From assembly GCF_001420995.1 (NCBI RefSeq), contig NZ_CP012185.1, positions 248,001-312,000 of the forward strand: a DNA stretch of 64,000 nucleotides, in the 5' to 3' direction. The number at the start of each line of letters is the position of its first letter. Within the stretch, counting starts at the first letter, position 1. The translations under genes were made by a program, and so were the position numbers. This document shows positions 20,703-29,118 of the stretch, piece by piece. The notes beneath the pieces are model-generated. The model searched no databases. It saw only the letters and a program-made list of their open reading frames with translations, and was not told the origin of the DNA. This stretch comes from Pseudonocardia sp. EC080619-01. Lineage in GTDB: Bacteria > Actinomycetota > Actinomycetes > Mycobacteriales > Pseudonocardiaceae.

Positions 20703-21635
20703 TCAGCCCGCGCCGCCGAGGGCCCGGTCGATGTCGTCGAGCACCGCCATCCCGCCCACTGGGCCAACGCCGGTGATCCAGACCGCCTGATCGACCGTGT
20801 GCAAGCGAGGAAACGCCCTGTCCTGCACCGACGTCAGTGTCGTGGGCAGCGGGTCGGCCGAGGCGGGGTCGGGGACGGTCACGAACACCTCGTCGGCACC
20901 GGCCTCGACGGCGAGCTCGGGGGAGAGATCGGTCTGGATGCCGCCGACCCACTCGCGAGGAGGGATGGTCAGACCCGTGCACTCCAGCGTCGTCCCGGCG
21001 AACGAGGTCGGTCCGTAGAGGGTCAGTATCGCGTCCCGCGGACGGATCATCTGCGCAGTTCGTCCCGCGGTGCGGTGCTTGGCGTCGATCTCGGCACACC
21101 GGTCCTGGTAGCGCTGCATCAGCGCTTCGGTCTCCTGCTCCCGCCCCAGCGCCCGACCGACCGTTCGCACGTTGTCCTGCCAGGGATCGAGGTGGTTGGC
21201 CAGATAAACGGTCGGCGCGATCGCGGAGAGCTGATCGTAAAACTGGGAGTGCCGCGTCTCGGTTCCGATGATCAAGTCCGGATCGAGCGCGGCGATGGTC
21301 TCCAGGTTCGGCGCGTCGACGGTCCCGACGGAGGTGATGGCGCTGCCGCCCTCCCCGAGATAGCGCGGGACACCGACCGCCTCGGAGAAGACAGTGGCAC
21401 CGGCAGCGGGGATTCCGAGCCCGACCGTGGTGTCCGTCGCGGCAGGCTCGAGCGTGACGACCCGCTCGGGCTTCTCGGGAACCGTAGCCTCGCCCCGGGC
21501 GTGTGCGACAGTCCGCCCCTGTGCGGTGGATGCCTCGTCGGCCGGTGCGCTGCACCCGGCCGCCACGACCACGAGAGCGAGGCCGGCGGCGCATCCGGCG
21601 ACCCGCGCCGCACGACGCCATGGTGTTCGGAACAT
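20703..21635 (-). CDS. Fe-siderophore ABC-type binding lipoprotein
   Basis: 310 residues. A Sec signal with lipobox VVVAAGCSAP ends at the Cys near residue 27. The rest is a FecB/FhuD-type (BtuF fold) binding protein: PERVVTLEPAATDTTVGLG (about residue 58), an inter-lobe helix and a C-terminal lobe with VFVTVPDP. It should capture the ferric siderophore outside the membrane. The ATG at 21635 follows AAAGGA. It is in line with the sbn operon 160 bases upstream. No permease or ATPase gene is nearby, so import must rely on a transporter elsewhere. Confidence 0.85.
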   Translation of the reverse strand: MFRTPWRRAARVAGCAAGLALVVVAAGCSAPADEASTAQGRTVAHARGEATVPEKPERVVTLEPAATDTTVGLGIPAAGATVFSEAVGVPRYLGEGGSAITSVGTVDAPNLETIAALDPDLIIGTETRHSQFYDQLSAIAPTVYLANHLDPWQDNVRTVGRALGREQETEALMQRYQDRCAEIDAKHRTAGRTAQMIRPRDAILTLYGPTSFAGTTLECTGLTIPPREWVGGIQTDLSPELAVEAGADEVFVTVPDPASADPLPTTLTSVQDRAFPRLHTVDQAVWITGVGPVGGMAVLDDIDRALGGAG

Positions 21636-21769
21636 GAATGTCCTTTCTCGGTGTGGACGTGCGGGAACGAGCGTCGATCGCCGCCGACCACGGTTGTTCG
21701 AATGAGAGGCCGCGAAGCTGGGCACTGGTGCCCGACCTCACAGAGAGAGCTGTCGAAGGTCGGTCGCGG

Positions 21770-22663
21770 TCAACCGATGTCGACGGCCAGCACCGGGCGT
21801 CGACCGACCCGCTCCGCCCCCCGGACGTTGCGGCCGATCGGGAACGGGGTGCCCCGGAGCGTATCCCCGGTGCCCGAGCGGACAGGGTCGACCAGCACTC
21901 CGCGCGATTCGACGGCGCTCAGCCGCACTTCCCCACACGACGTCGACAGACACACGCAGCCATCGTCAAGGTCGACCGTCACGAGCTCGCCGGGTAGGCA
22001 ACAGCAGGCCTGCAGGCCTTCAAGCACCGGTTTGCGGTTCTGGACCGACTCCACGATATGCGAAATCCGTCCGTGCCTGATGCCCGACGCGGCAGCATCT
22101 CCGACAGTGATCGCCACCCGGTCCGGGTCTGTGTCGACGGGGTTGTTGCGGGCTGTCCCGGGCGGGTCGTCCGGTCGCCGGTCCTTGTGATCGTCGGCTG
22201 GCTCCGCGCCGAGTAGCTCGCCGATGGCCGGGATTGGGCAGCCGTAGGGGGAACGGTGCGGCACGTCGAGGAGCCGGAGGATTTTGCGCTCGGCGTCGTC
22301 GCCGAGTATGTGTTGCCAGTAGGTGGCCTCGGCGTGCGCCGCCGGCCACTCGAGTCCGATCACACGGACGAGCAGGAGCTCAACGACTCGGTGTTTGCGG
22401 ACAACGACTCGTGCCTTCGCCCGTCCGGGCTCGGTCAGCACGATCCCGATGGAGTCCGGGAGCTCGACTAATCCGTCCCGGACGAGCCGGGCGGTCCGCT
22501 GGCTCAGGGCGCTACGTGTGATGCCGTGTCCGGACCACAGATCAGCCTGTCGAGGGGGAAGACCGTGCTCCTCCCAGAACTCATAGACCGCCCGCAGGAA
22601 GGCCTCCGACGAGTCGATGAGAACCCCGGGTGAGCTCGTGCGCGACCGCCTCAACCCGTGCAT
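21770..22663 (-). CDS. DtxR-family metal-responsive regulator with altered primary metal site
   Basis: 297 residues: winged helix (about 15-80), dimerisation/metal domain (about 85-140: RKHRVVELLLVRVIGLEW, then AAHAEATYWQHILGDD and PYGCPIPAIG) and an FeoA/SH3-like C-terminus. Aligned by eye with diphtheria DtxR, the ancillary-site residues H79, E83 and H98 are kept. Of the primary-site residues M10, C102, E105 and H106, only H106 remains; the others are Ala, Thr and Gln. It may respond to metal differently or not at all. It lies between the siderophore genes and a divergent two-component system. A linker rich in Asp/Pro separates the domains. Confidence 0.85.
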   Translation of the reverse strand: MHGLRRSRTSSPGVLIDSSEAFLRAVYEFWEEHGLPPRQADLWSGHGITRSALSQRTARLVRDGLVELPDSIGIVLTEPGRAKARVVVRKHRVVELLLVRVIGLEWPAAHAEATYWQHILGDDAERKILRLLDVPHRSPYGCPIPAIGELLGAEPADDHKDRRPDDPPGTARNNPVDTDPDRVAITVGDAAASGIRHGRISHIVESVQNRKPVLEGLQACCCLPGELVTVDLDDGCVCLSTSCGEVRLSAVESRGVLVDPVRSGTGDTLRGTPFPIGRNVRGAERVGRRPVLAVDIG

Positions 22664-22683
22664 AAAGGCAGGCTATGCTTCAT

Positions 22684-22700
22684 AAGGTAAGGGTCCCTTC
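22684..22700. promoter_or_regulatory. Candidate DtxR-type operator in the divergent promoter
   Basis: TAAGGTAAGGGTCCCTT sits between the DtxR-family gene and the response regulator. Its left ten bases match the iron-box half TTAGGTTAGG closely, and AAGGGTCCCTT inside it is a palindrome. Position suits autoregulation plus control of the two-component system. The full 19-base consensus is matched at only about half to two-thirds of positions. Confidence 0.4.
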
Positions 22701-22720
22701 CCCAAAATGAGGGGGTGGAG

Positions 22721-23362
22721 GTGCGCACGGCGGCAACGGCCGAGGACGAGGAGCCGCTCGCGGTGCTCCTCGCCGACGATCACCGTGTCTTCACCGACGC
22801 GTTGCGGATCAGCCTGGACCGGACACCCGGCATCCGCTGCACTGCGGTCGGACATTCGGTCGCCGAAGCGACCGCTCTCATCGACAGCTCCGGTTGCGAC
22901 GTCGCCGTAGTCGATCTCGAGCTACCGGACGGCAGCGGGCTGAGCGTCGTCGAGCACCTCGCCCGCAGGCACCGCCCGGGCCGATGCATCGTCCTCACCG
23001 CACATCTGCGGCCCGACCTCGCTCGGCGGGCGATCGCAGCCGGCGCGGTCGGGTTCCTGGGCAAGGACGGCACCCTTCCCCGGATCGTCGAGGCCGTCCG
23101 GTACGCCTCGCCGGACAACGTCCTGGTCGATGTGGACACGAGCCCCGCCCAGGCCGATCTGACGATGCGCGAGCACCAGGTCCTGGGCCTACTCGGACAG
23201 GGGCTCGACCCGGCGACGATCGCCGCAGATCTTCGCATCTCGCTGCACACCACACGCGATCACATCAAGTCGATCAAGGCGAAGCTGGGCGTGCACAGCC
23301 TGCTCGCTGCCGTAATCGCGGCGGGGCGACAGGGCCTGATCTCCGTCGGATCGCGCATCTGA
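22721..23362 (+). CDS. NarL/FixJ-type response regulator
   Basis: About 213 residues. The receiver domain has the acidic pair LADDHRVF (about residue 18), the phospho-acceptor Asp in VAVVDLELPDG (about 64) and the signalling Lys in GFLGKDG (about 112). A LuxR-type helix-turn-helix fills the C-terminus (MREHQVLGLLGQGLDPATIA, then HTTRDHIKSIKAKLG). The start is either GTG 22715 or GTG 22721; the latter has the better-spaced GGGGGTGGAG site. The kinase gene begins two bases after its stop, so the two form one operon, divergent from the DtxR-family gene. Confidence 0.9.
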   Translation: MRTAATAEDEEPLAVLLADDHRVFTDALRISLDRTPGIRCTAVGHSVAEATALIDSSGCDVAVVDLELPDGSGLSVVEHLARRHRPGRCIVLTAHLRPDLARRAIAAGAVGFLGKDGTLPRIVEAVRYASPDNVLVDVDTSPAQADLTMREHQVLGLLGQGLDPATIAADLRISLHTTRDHIKSIKAKLGVHSLLAAVIAAGRQGLISVGSRI

Positions 23363-23363
23363 C

Positions 23364-24695
23364 GTGTACCGGACTCGACGCGACCGCCCGATCCGCCGGC
23401 TGTTGCTCCAGCATGTGGCGCTCGTCGCGCTCGTCGTGGTCGTGGTCGGCACATCGATGTCGGTCGGCTTGCTCATGTTCGCACGCGACGACGCCTACCG
23501 GACCGCTGAGCGAGTTGCCGAGCAAGTCGGAGTCGCGCTGATCGGGCCGCTGTCCGGGCAGCGCTTCGCCGAGCCGCTCTCCGAGAACCGACGGGTCGAG
23601 GTCGACCAGGCGATCGCCCCGTACCTCACGAACGGGATGATCCGGCGCGTCAAGGTCTGGACGGTGGACCCAGACGGCTCGGGCGACGCAGCCATCGCGT
23701 ACTCCGACAAGTCGGTCCTCGAAGGAGAACGGGGCCAGCCGCTGCCTGAGGAGGTGGTCGAGCAGGTCGATCGGGGAATGCTGGTGACCCTCCCGGTCCC
23801 CGACGACGACGAACACCGTTTCGAATCGGGACAGAGCGCAGTGCTGCTCGAGGTCTTCGCAGGCTTCCGCGACGCCTCTGACCGTGCCGCCCGACTCGAG
23901 GTCTACGTCCCGGTCGACACGGCGGGAACGGTTCGCGAGACCGCGACCATCGTCCTGCCCGCCGCACTCGGAAGCCTGGTGCTGCTCGGCGCAGCAACCA
24001 TTCCGCTCTCGGCGCGACTCGCGCGCCGCATCGAGCGGGAGAACGCCGAGCGCAGAGCCCTGCGGCGCTACGGACTCACCGCCGCGGAGTCCGCGCGGCA
24101 CGTGCTCGCTCGGCGGCTCCACCACGACATCATTCCCGATCTGGCCAGCGCTGGGCTGCTGGTCGACGCCGCACGAACCGGGCCGGACAGCACAGCGCAG
24201 GCCCACGACCTACTGAGCAACGCCCACCAGCTGCTGGTCTCCGAGATCGGCGAGCTGCGGGCGATCCTGTCCGATGTGGCGCCGCCGGAGTCACCGTCAC
24301 TCACCGACGTCCTGGCCCGCGTCGTAGAGCACGCACGGGCGGGACACGCCGACGCACCGGTGGCCACAGTCCACGACGAGACCACAAGCGAGCCAGGACC
24401 ACAGTTCGTCGCAGTGATCGGCGAGATCGCCGGCGAGCTCGCCCGCAACGCGGTTCGTCACGCGAACGCGTCCCACCTGTGGCTCCACGTTTCGGAGCCG
24501 ACCGAGGGCCAGCTCCTGCTCAAGGTCCGCGACAACGGGATGGGCTTCGACGCCCGCGAGGTCCGGCCGTTCCACGGCCACATCGGGCTTCGTCTCGTGG
24601 CAGACGTCGCACGAGACAATGGCGGGCAGGTCGATATCGACTCCACGGCGGGCAGGGGCACCATGATCACCCTGACCCTGCCTGTTCCTCGCTGA
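23364..24695 (+). CDS. Sensor histidine kinase, partner of the preceding response regulator
   Basis: 443 residues from GTG. A first membrane helix (about residues 12-35, HVALVALVVVVVG), an extracytoplasmic sensing domain of about 150 residues, a second helix (about 192-215), then a HisKA_3-like dimerisation segment with the phospho-acceptor His in LARRLHHDIIPDLA (about 250) and a HATPase domain (N box ELARNAVRHANA about 360; RDNGMGFDA about 392; GRGTMITLTL at the end). The sensing domain has no recognised fold. Because of its place beside iron genes it may report iron or envelope state; that is inference. Confidence 0.9.
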   Translation: MYRTRRDRPIRRLLLQHVALVALVVVVVGTSMSVGLLMFARDDAYRTAERVAEQVGVALIGPLSGQRFAEPLSENRRVEVDQAIAPYLTNGMIRRVKVWTVDPDGSGDAAIAYSDKSVLEGERGQPLPEEVVEQVDRGMLVTLPVPDDDEHRFESGQSAVLLEVFAGFRDASDRAARLEVYVPVDTAGTVRETATIVLPAALGSLVLLGAATIPLSARLARRIERENAERRALRRYGLTAAESARHVLARRLHHDIIPDLASAGLLVDAARTGPDSTAQAHDLLSNAHQLLVSEIGELRAILSDVAPPESPSLTDVLARVVEHARAGHADAPVATVHDETTSEPGPQFVAVIGEIAGELARNAVRHANASHLWLHVSEPTEGQLLLKVRDNGMGFDAREVRPFHGHIGLRLVADVARDNGGQVDIDSTAGRGTMITLTLPVPR

Positions 24696-24900
24696 AAGGG
24701 CGACGGACCGACGCCCCACCGCTCGCGTCCTTCACCCGCCAACCGAGCAAGACAATCAGACCGATCCGTTCGGGGGCCGCGACACTACCGCCTCTTCGTC
24801 ACGCGCGATCGCACCGCTGCCATCGCACCGTGCCCATCACGCCGCTGCCTTCGCGTTTCTCCGCGCCGGGGCCGGACCCCATCGACGGCGTGCGCGCCGC

Positions 24901-25652
24901 TCACACGGCGGACGGATCCTCCTCGCGCACGATCGCCCGGCGGGCGACCAGCTCGACGGTCACCAGCGCCGTGACAGTCTCCGCCGCCAGCAGCCCAACC
25001 AGGACGAGGACCTGAGCTGTCGCGGCCTGTATCGGATCGCCACTGCCGAGAAGGACGCCGACGAACGCACCCGGCAGGGTCACCAGACCCACGGTGCGGG
25101 TCTGGTCGAGCGCCGGGACGAGCGCGTCGTGCGCCGCGTCGCGCACGACCAGCAGTGCTGCGTCCCGAGGTAGGAGCCCGAGGGCCAATGCCGCCTCGTA
25201 CTCGCCGTGCCGGTCCGCAAGCTGGCGCAAAGCGTATCGACCGGCCAGCGAGGTCGCCGACATAGCCCCTCCGATCACGATTCCCGCGACGGGGACGACC
25301 GCGACTCCCGTCAAGGGGACGGCGCCGGTGGCGAGCACGATTGCCAGTACCGGTGCCGTGCCGGCACAGATAGCTGCGCCTGCCAGCAGGCCGCGAGGAT
25401 GTCTAGTCATTCGCCGGCCCGAGGTCACCGTGGCCGCCGCGATCATGACCAAGACGAACGTGACAGTCGCCCACCAGTGCATGATGACCACCACGATGAC
25501 AATCGCGACCACCGACAGCTGGACCACCGCGCGGGCAGCCGCGCGGGATGTCCCCTCGAACCCAGGCGAGCGCTCACGGCGGCAACCAAGGTCAACAGAA
25601 CGACCGCGCCGACAACCGGCCATCCGAGTGGAGTCTCCGTCCCTGTCACCAC
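24901..25652 (-). pseudogene. FetB-like (UPF0014) permease with an N-terminal frameshift
   Basis: The main frame (24901-about 25560) has the family core LALGLLPRDAALLVVRDA, ALDQTRTVGLVTLPGAF and GGSGDPIQAA-like GSGDPIQAATAQVLVL, with about six membrane helices. FetB is the permease of an ABC exporter for iron or organic solutes. The first membrane helix is in another frame (GTG at 25652, GWPVVGAVVLLTLVAAVSA), and the two join after a one-base shift near 25555-25565 (CTGGGTTCGAGGGG). With that base corrected the protein would be the normal length of about 250. No FetA ATPase gene is adjacent. Confidence 0.7.
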
Positions 25653-25757
25653 CCCATTGGACGCTGGCCTACAACCGCTGCACCACGGACCCCCAGCCGC
25701 TGCCTCGGTCCGGTTCCCGCAGACGAGCGATCTTAGCCTGGTGAGTGTGACCCCAGC

Positions 25758-26135
25758 GTGGCAGCGGATCGGACACCACGCGCCAGGGATCGGCGCTCGA
25801 CGACAGGGAGCCCGGCGCGAAGGTCCCCTCCCTCAGGAGACCGCGAAGAATGCGGTGTCCACGTCGGGCTCGCTGTTGCCTCGGCGGAGGGCATCACGCC
25901 CACCGCGCTGATCCGCCGCTGGATCGAGCAGCGGCGCGTAATCGAACAGGGCGGCACCCTCGACGCCAGCACGCTCGACCAGCGCGTGGCCCTTCTCGCC
26001 GAAGCCGTGCTGGCCGTCGGATCAGCTCTGTCTGCGCCGAATGCGGCGATTACCGACGCACCGCGGCGGGTCGCGGAGAGCATCCCCGCTCAGCAGCAGG
26101 TACACCGTGACGCCGACACCCCCACCGGCCGCTGA
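25758..26135 (+). CDS. Small hypothetical protein, possibly an antitoxin-like remnant
   Basis: The stretch around residues 38-70 (SAEGITPTALIRRWIEQR) resembles the second half of ribbon-helix-helix or antitoxin-like proteins in actinobacteria, followed by a helical region LAEAVLAVGSAL. The N-terminal 35 residues are Arg/Ser rich and probably not translated. There is no partner toxin gene. It is best taken as a fragment. Confidence 0.3.
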   Translation: MAADRTPRARDRRSTTGSPARRSPPSGDREECGVHVGLAVASAEGITPTALIRRWIEQRRVIEQGGTLDASTLDQRVALLAEAVLAVGSALSAPNAAITDAPRRVAESIPAQQQVHRDADTPTGR

Positions 26136-26638
26136 CCGCCGCACAGGTGCCTTCGTGCTCGGCCAGCTAAGCCTTCCGTGCACCGGTCAGCGAACCCTGC
26201 AGCGACCGGTCATCCCGCACGGCTCGCATCCGCACCGGCTGACGCAGGCTCGCACGGGACCACCCGGACCGGAACCCATGCGGGTCCTCCTGCGGCAACA
26301 GTCGGTGACGATGCGGCGCACGATCTCGTCAGGACCCCGCCACCCCGACGCTGCAGCACCGACCCTGCCGGGACCTTCAGACCCGCAGCGCCCCCGAAGC
26401 TGAGCGCTCGTGTCGGAACGCGACGCACCAGACGACGACGTCACCGTCGAGCTTTGAGAGCACTTTGGCGCAAGTGACATAGGGTCAGTCGTCCCAAAAT
26501 CCTGGCACACGTCTCGCTAGTAAGAGCCACAAACCCGCTCGCACGACAGTTACCTCCGGTCCAGGCAGCGGCCGCCTGCCGACCGCGACGCCACCGTCAG
26601 CCGTGCCCGCGTTGAAGCCGTCACCTCGCCCCTGGTCC
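26136..26638. other. Intergenic stretch, no gene seen
   Basis: About 500 bases after the antitoxin-like fragment with only short unsupported frames. An AT-richer patch at 26440-26520 could be a promoter or terminator region; no clear hairpin was identified. Confidence 0.35.
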
Positions 26639-27877
26639 TCAACGCCGCGTCAGATCCGGCAGCCGATCTCCGGGATCCCACTCGATCAACGGAGTCCGCC
26701 GCAGCCGATACAACTGCCGCTTACGGTCCCGACGCAGCGCGTACTGCTCCTGCTCGCCCATACCCCACACCTCCACCGCGGTCGGCGGATCGGTGTCGGT
26801 CAGCACGAAATCCGGCAAGGTGTCCTCGCTGCCGTCGTAGCGCAGCGGCTTGTAGAACTCCCGGCCCGCGCCGTACAGCGCGTCAGCCATCACGACCTCG
26901 TGCGAGGAATCGGCCGGAACAAATCCGCACCCGGTCAGCATCACCGCCGCCGCCACCACCGACAGGTTCCCTGCATCGCTGCGCGTCACCGCCGCCACCA
27001 CCACCTGCTCGCTCCCGGTGGGACGTGCCCGTGCGAACACCGACGGAGCGCCTCGTCGCAGCCGGGCACCCACCGCGTGCGACACGAACACCGGCACCGG
27101 GTGATGGCGGAGATCCAGCCGCTGGCCGTAGGGAGTGTCCGACCAGGACCGCACCGCACCGAGCAGTAACCTTCGACGACTCATGCCCTCCCGGTCACCC
27201 AACCCGTCGATGAACCGCGCGAACGCGGCCCGATGCCGATCCGGTGCCGAGACGTCGAACGGCGGAACCACATAGCACCCCTCACCCGCGGCGCCCCCGG
27301 AGATCGCGACCCGAGACACCACGTCCTGCAGGACCCTGTGACAGTCGGCCCAGCGCCGACGCTCGCCCTGCGGGGCCACTGTCAGCCCGGCCCGCTCCCA
27401 CAGATACTGCAGAAACCCGAGCAGACTCATCCCGTCGTGCCCGGCTCCGCCGGTCACCGACCAGTCGGTACCGCCACCACCCTCGCCGGCCCGCGCCTGC
27501 AATGGCACCGTCAACCGCACCGACACCAGGCCGGGACCCTCCTCGCGCAGTGCGCGGACCCGCCGCCGGTGCCCGCCCGGACCAGCGCTGCCGTCGTTGC
27601 GGAACGCGCACCGCAGATCATGCTCCGCACTGCCGCCCGGCCAGCACGCCAACGAGAACACCCCGGCCCGGCAGCGGATCACCAACCGCGGTGCCGGATC
27701 CGTGCACAGACACCACCCGCACCCGTCCACGACCCGGGCTCGCTCCGCCCACACCCGATACGCCCACGGATCACGTCGGAACCACGCCAACGACACCGAT
27801 CGCCCCGCCAACCGCACTCGCGCACCCGGTGCCACCGGTCGCCGGCGCCGCCCGCCCCGCTCGACGGCCGCACTCAC
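26639..27877 (-). CDS. DUF1173-family protein
   Basis: About 412 residues from GTG 27877; earlier starts add only Arg/Gly-rich text. The C-terminal third shows the family signature: VVMADALYGAGREFYKPLRY, then TLPDFVLTDTDPPTAVEVWG, then RDRKRQLYRLRRTPLIEWDP. The acid-Lys spacing (LPDFVLTD, then AVEVWG) resembles restriction-endonuclease-like folds, which suggests a nuclease, but the family function is not established. DUF1173 genes are common on actinobacterial and proteobacterial plasmids and integrative elements, which fits this window. An N-terminal cysteine group (CGWCLCTD, about residue 60) may bind zinc. Confidence 0.75.
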   Translation of the reverse strand: MSAAVERGGRRRRPVAPGARVRLAGRSVSLAWFRRDPWAYRVWAERARVVDGCGWCLCTDPAPRLVIRCRAGVFSLACWPGGSAEHDLRCAFRNDGSAGPGGHRRRVRALREEGPGLVSVRLTVPLQARAGEGGGGTDWSVTGGAGHDGMSLLGFLQYLWERAGLTVAPQGERRRWADCHRVLQDVVSRVAISGGAAGEGCYVVPPFDVSAPDRHRAAFARFIDGLGDREGMSRRRLLLGAVRSWSDTPYGQRLDLRHHPVPVFVSHAVGARLRRGAPSVFARARPTGSEQVVVAAVTRSDAGNLSVVAAAVMLTGCGFVPADSSHEVVMADALYGAGREFYKPLRYDGSEDTLPDFVLTDTDPPTAVEVWGMGEQEQYALRRDRKRQLYRLRRTPLIEWDPGDRLPDLTRR

Positions 27878-28226
27878 CCCGTCGCCCCCACGGTCGCAGG
27901 CAGCCGGACCCGGGAACACCGACGGGCGTACCCCACGCCCACGCGCCCACCGGAAACGCCGACCATAGCCCCGCCGCACTCCCGACCGCCGTACCCGGCC
28001 AAGCCGCCACTTGGCCAGCAAGAGGGTGCACCACAGCACACGAGATCACCGCCGGAGGGACGCACGACTACATCACCACATCGATCCCGTGAAGCGAGCG
28101 CGCACCGCAGCGCCGCAGGCGGACCGCGGCGAACGCGGGAATGCCCGGCGCCCGCCGTCACGCCCGAGACGACACGACCATTCCGGCCATGCGTGCGCGC
28201 CGGCCACCTCGGGCCGTCGCACCCAC

Positions 28227-28778
28227 TCATCCCGGCGTCGCCGCGGGGACCGCTCCCACCGCCCGCGCCGCCGGTGTCTCCGACTTCTCGCCGTCGGAAC
28301 CGCTCGCGAGGTACTGCTCGCGCGGCCCTGGGTCGTGGTGCCCATCGGCGGCGGGCGTGACGGCCTCGGAACTGTGCCCCGAGCCGTCGGTGGGGGAGGG
28401 AGCACCGTCGCGCGTGCGACGCAGCATCGTGCGCACCCGCTTGACCGGCACCCCGAACATCGCCGCCAGATCCTCGGCATTGCGTCGCCTGCCGTGCAGC
28501 TCGGCCATCACCGCGCACTGCTCGACCCCGATCGACGCGAGCTCCTGCTCAGCGTCGGCCACCGCCTGCTCACGCCGCCGGTCCAGCTCGGCGAGAGTCT
28601 CGTCGCGGGTGTGCTCGACCTCGGCGATGCGCTCCTGGGCCCGGGCATAGCGTTCGAACGCCGACTCCTCCAGACGCCGCTGCTCCTCCTGATCGCGGTC
28701 GAGCTGATCACGCTTGGCATGCATCGCCGCCACGTCATCACGCACCCGACGCGAACGTCGTGTCCTGTCCGTAGCCAC
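28227..28778 (-). CDS. Coiled-coil hypothetical protein, plasmid type
   Basis: About 183 residues from GTG 28778, preceded by GGGAGCAGAG. Residues 15-95 are a long charged helix rich in Glu, Arg and Gln with heptad character (QLDRDQEEQRRLEES, then LDRRREQAVADAEQEL). A short helix-turn-helix-like segment follows (NAEDLAAMFGVPVKRVRTML, about residues 95-115), then a low-complexity tail. Proteins of this plan often accompany DUF1173 genes on actinobacterial plasmids. A DNA-binding or partition accessory role is possible but unproven. Confidence 0.55.
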   Translation of the reverse strand: MATDRTRRSRRVRDDVAAMHAKRDQLDRDQEEQRRLEESAFERYARAQERIAEVEHTRDETLAELDRRREQAVADAEQELASIGVEQCAVMAELHGRRRNAEDLAAMFGVPVKRVRTMLRRTRDGAPSPTDGSGHSSEAVTPAADGHHDPGPREQYLASGSDGEKSETPAARAVGAVPAATPG

Positions 28779-28823
28779 CTCTGCTCCCTTCCCCGACGGC
28801 GAGCAATCACACCGCCGCACCAC

Positions 28824-29118
28824 GGTAGCCAGAATAATGGACGATGGCGACCATCTGTCTCGTCAGCAGGAAAGTCAAGGTCTCGTATCGGCGTCGCGCC
28901 ACCACGTCCTCGCAGCGGGTCGAAGCATGAGGTTCTTCCGTCAGCTGATCTACCGGATCAACAGCGTCCACGGGTGAGTCGCGCAAACCTGCTGCTGCAC
29001 GCCGCACCGTCCAGCGAGCCGATCCTGATCCAGGATCCGCAGCCCGACCTCGGCCCACCGTCCTGTCGGCGAGCGTGAACCACACGCTGTCCAGGCTCGA
29101 CATGAGGTCGAAGACGGC
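28824..29118. other. Intergenic stretch, no gene seen
   Basis: About 295 bases between the coiled-coil gene and an IS21 relic. Short frames only. It probably includes the promoter of the coiled-coil / DUF1173 pair near 28800-28860, where the sequence is AT-richer. Confidence 0.35.

Noticed and set aside
27233..28360. Long Pro/Arg/Thr-rich open frames on the + strand
   Set aside because: They lie opposite the DUF1173 and coiled-coil genes and have the low-complexity look of out-of-frame reading.
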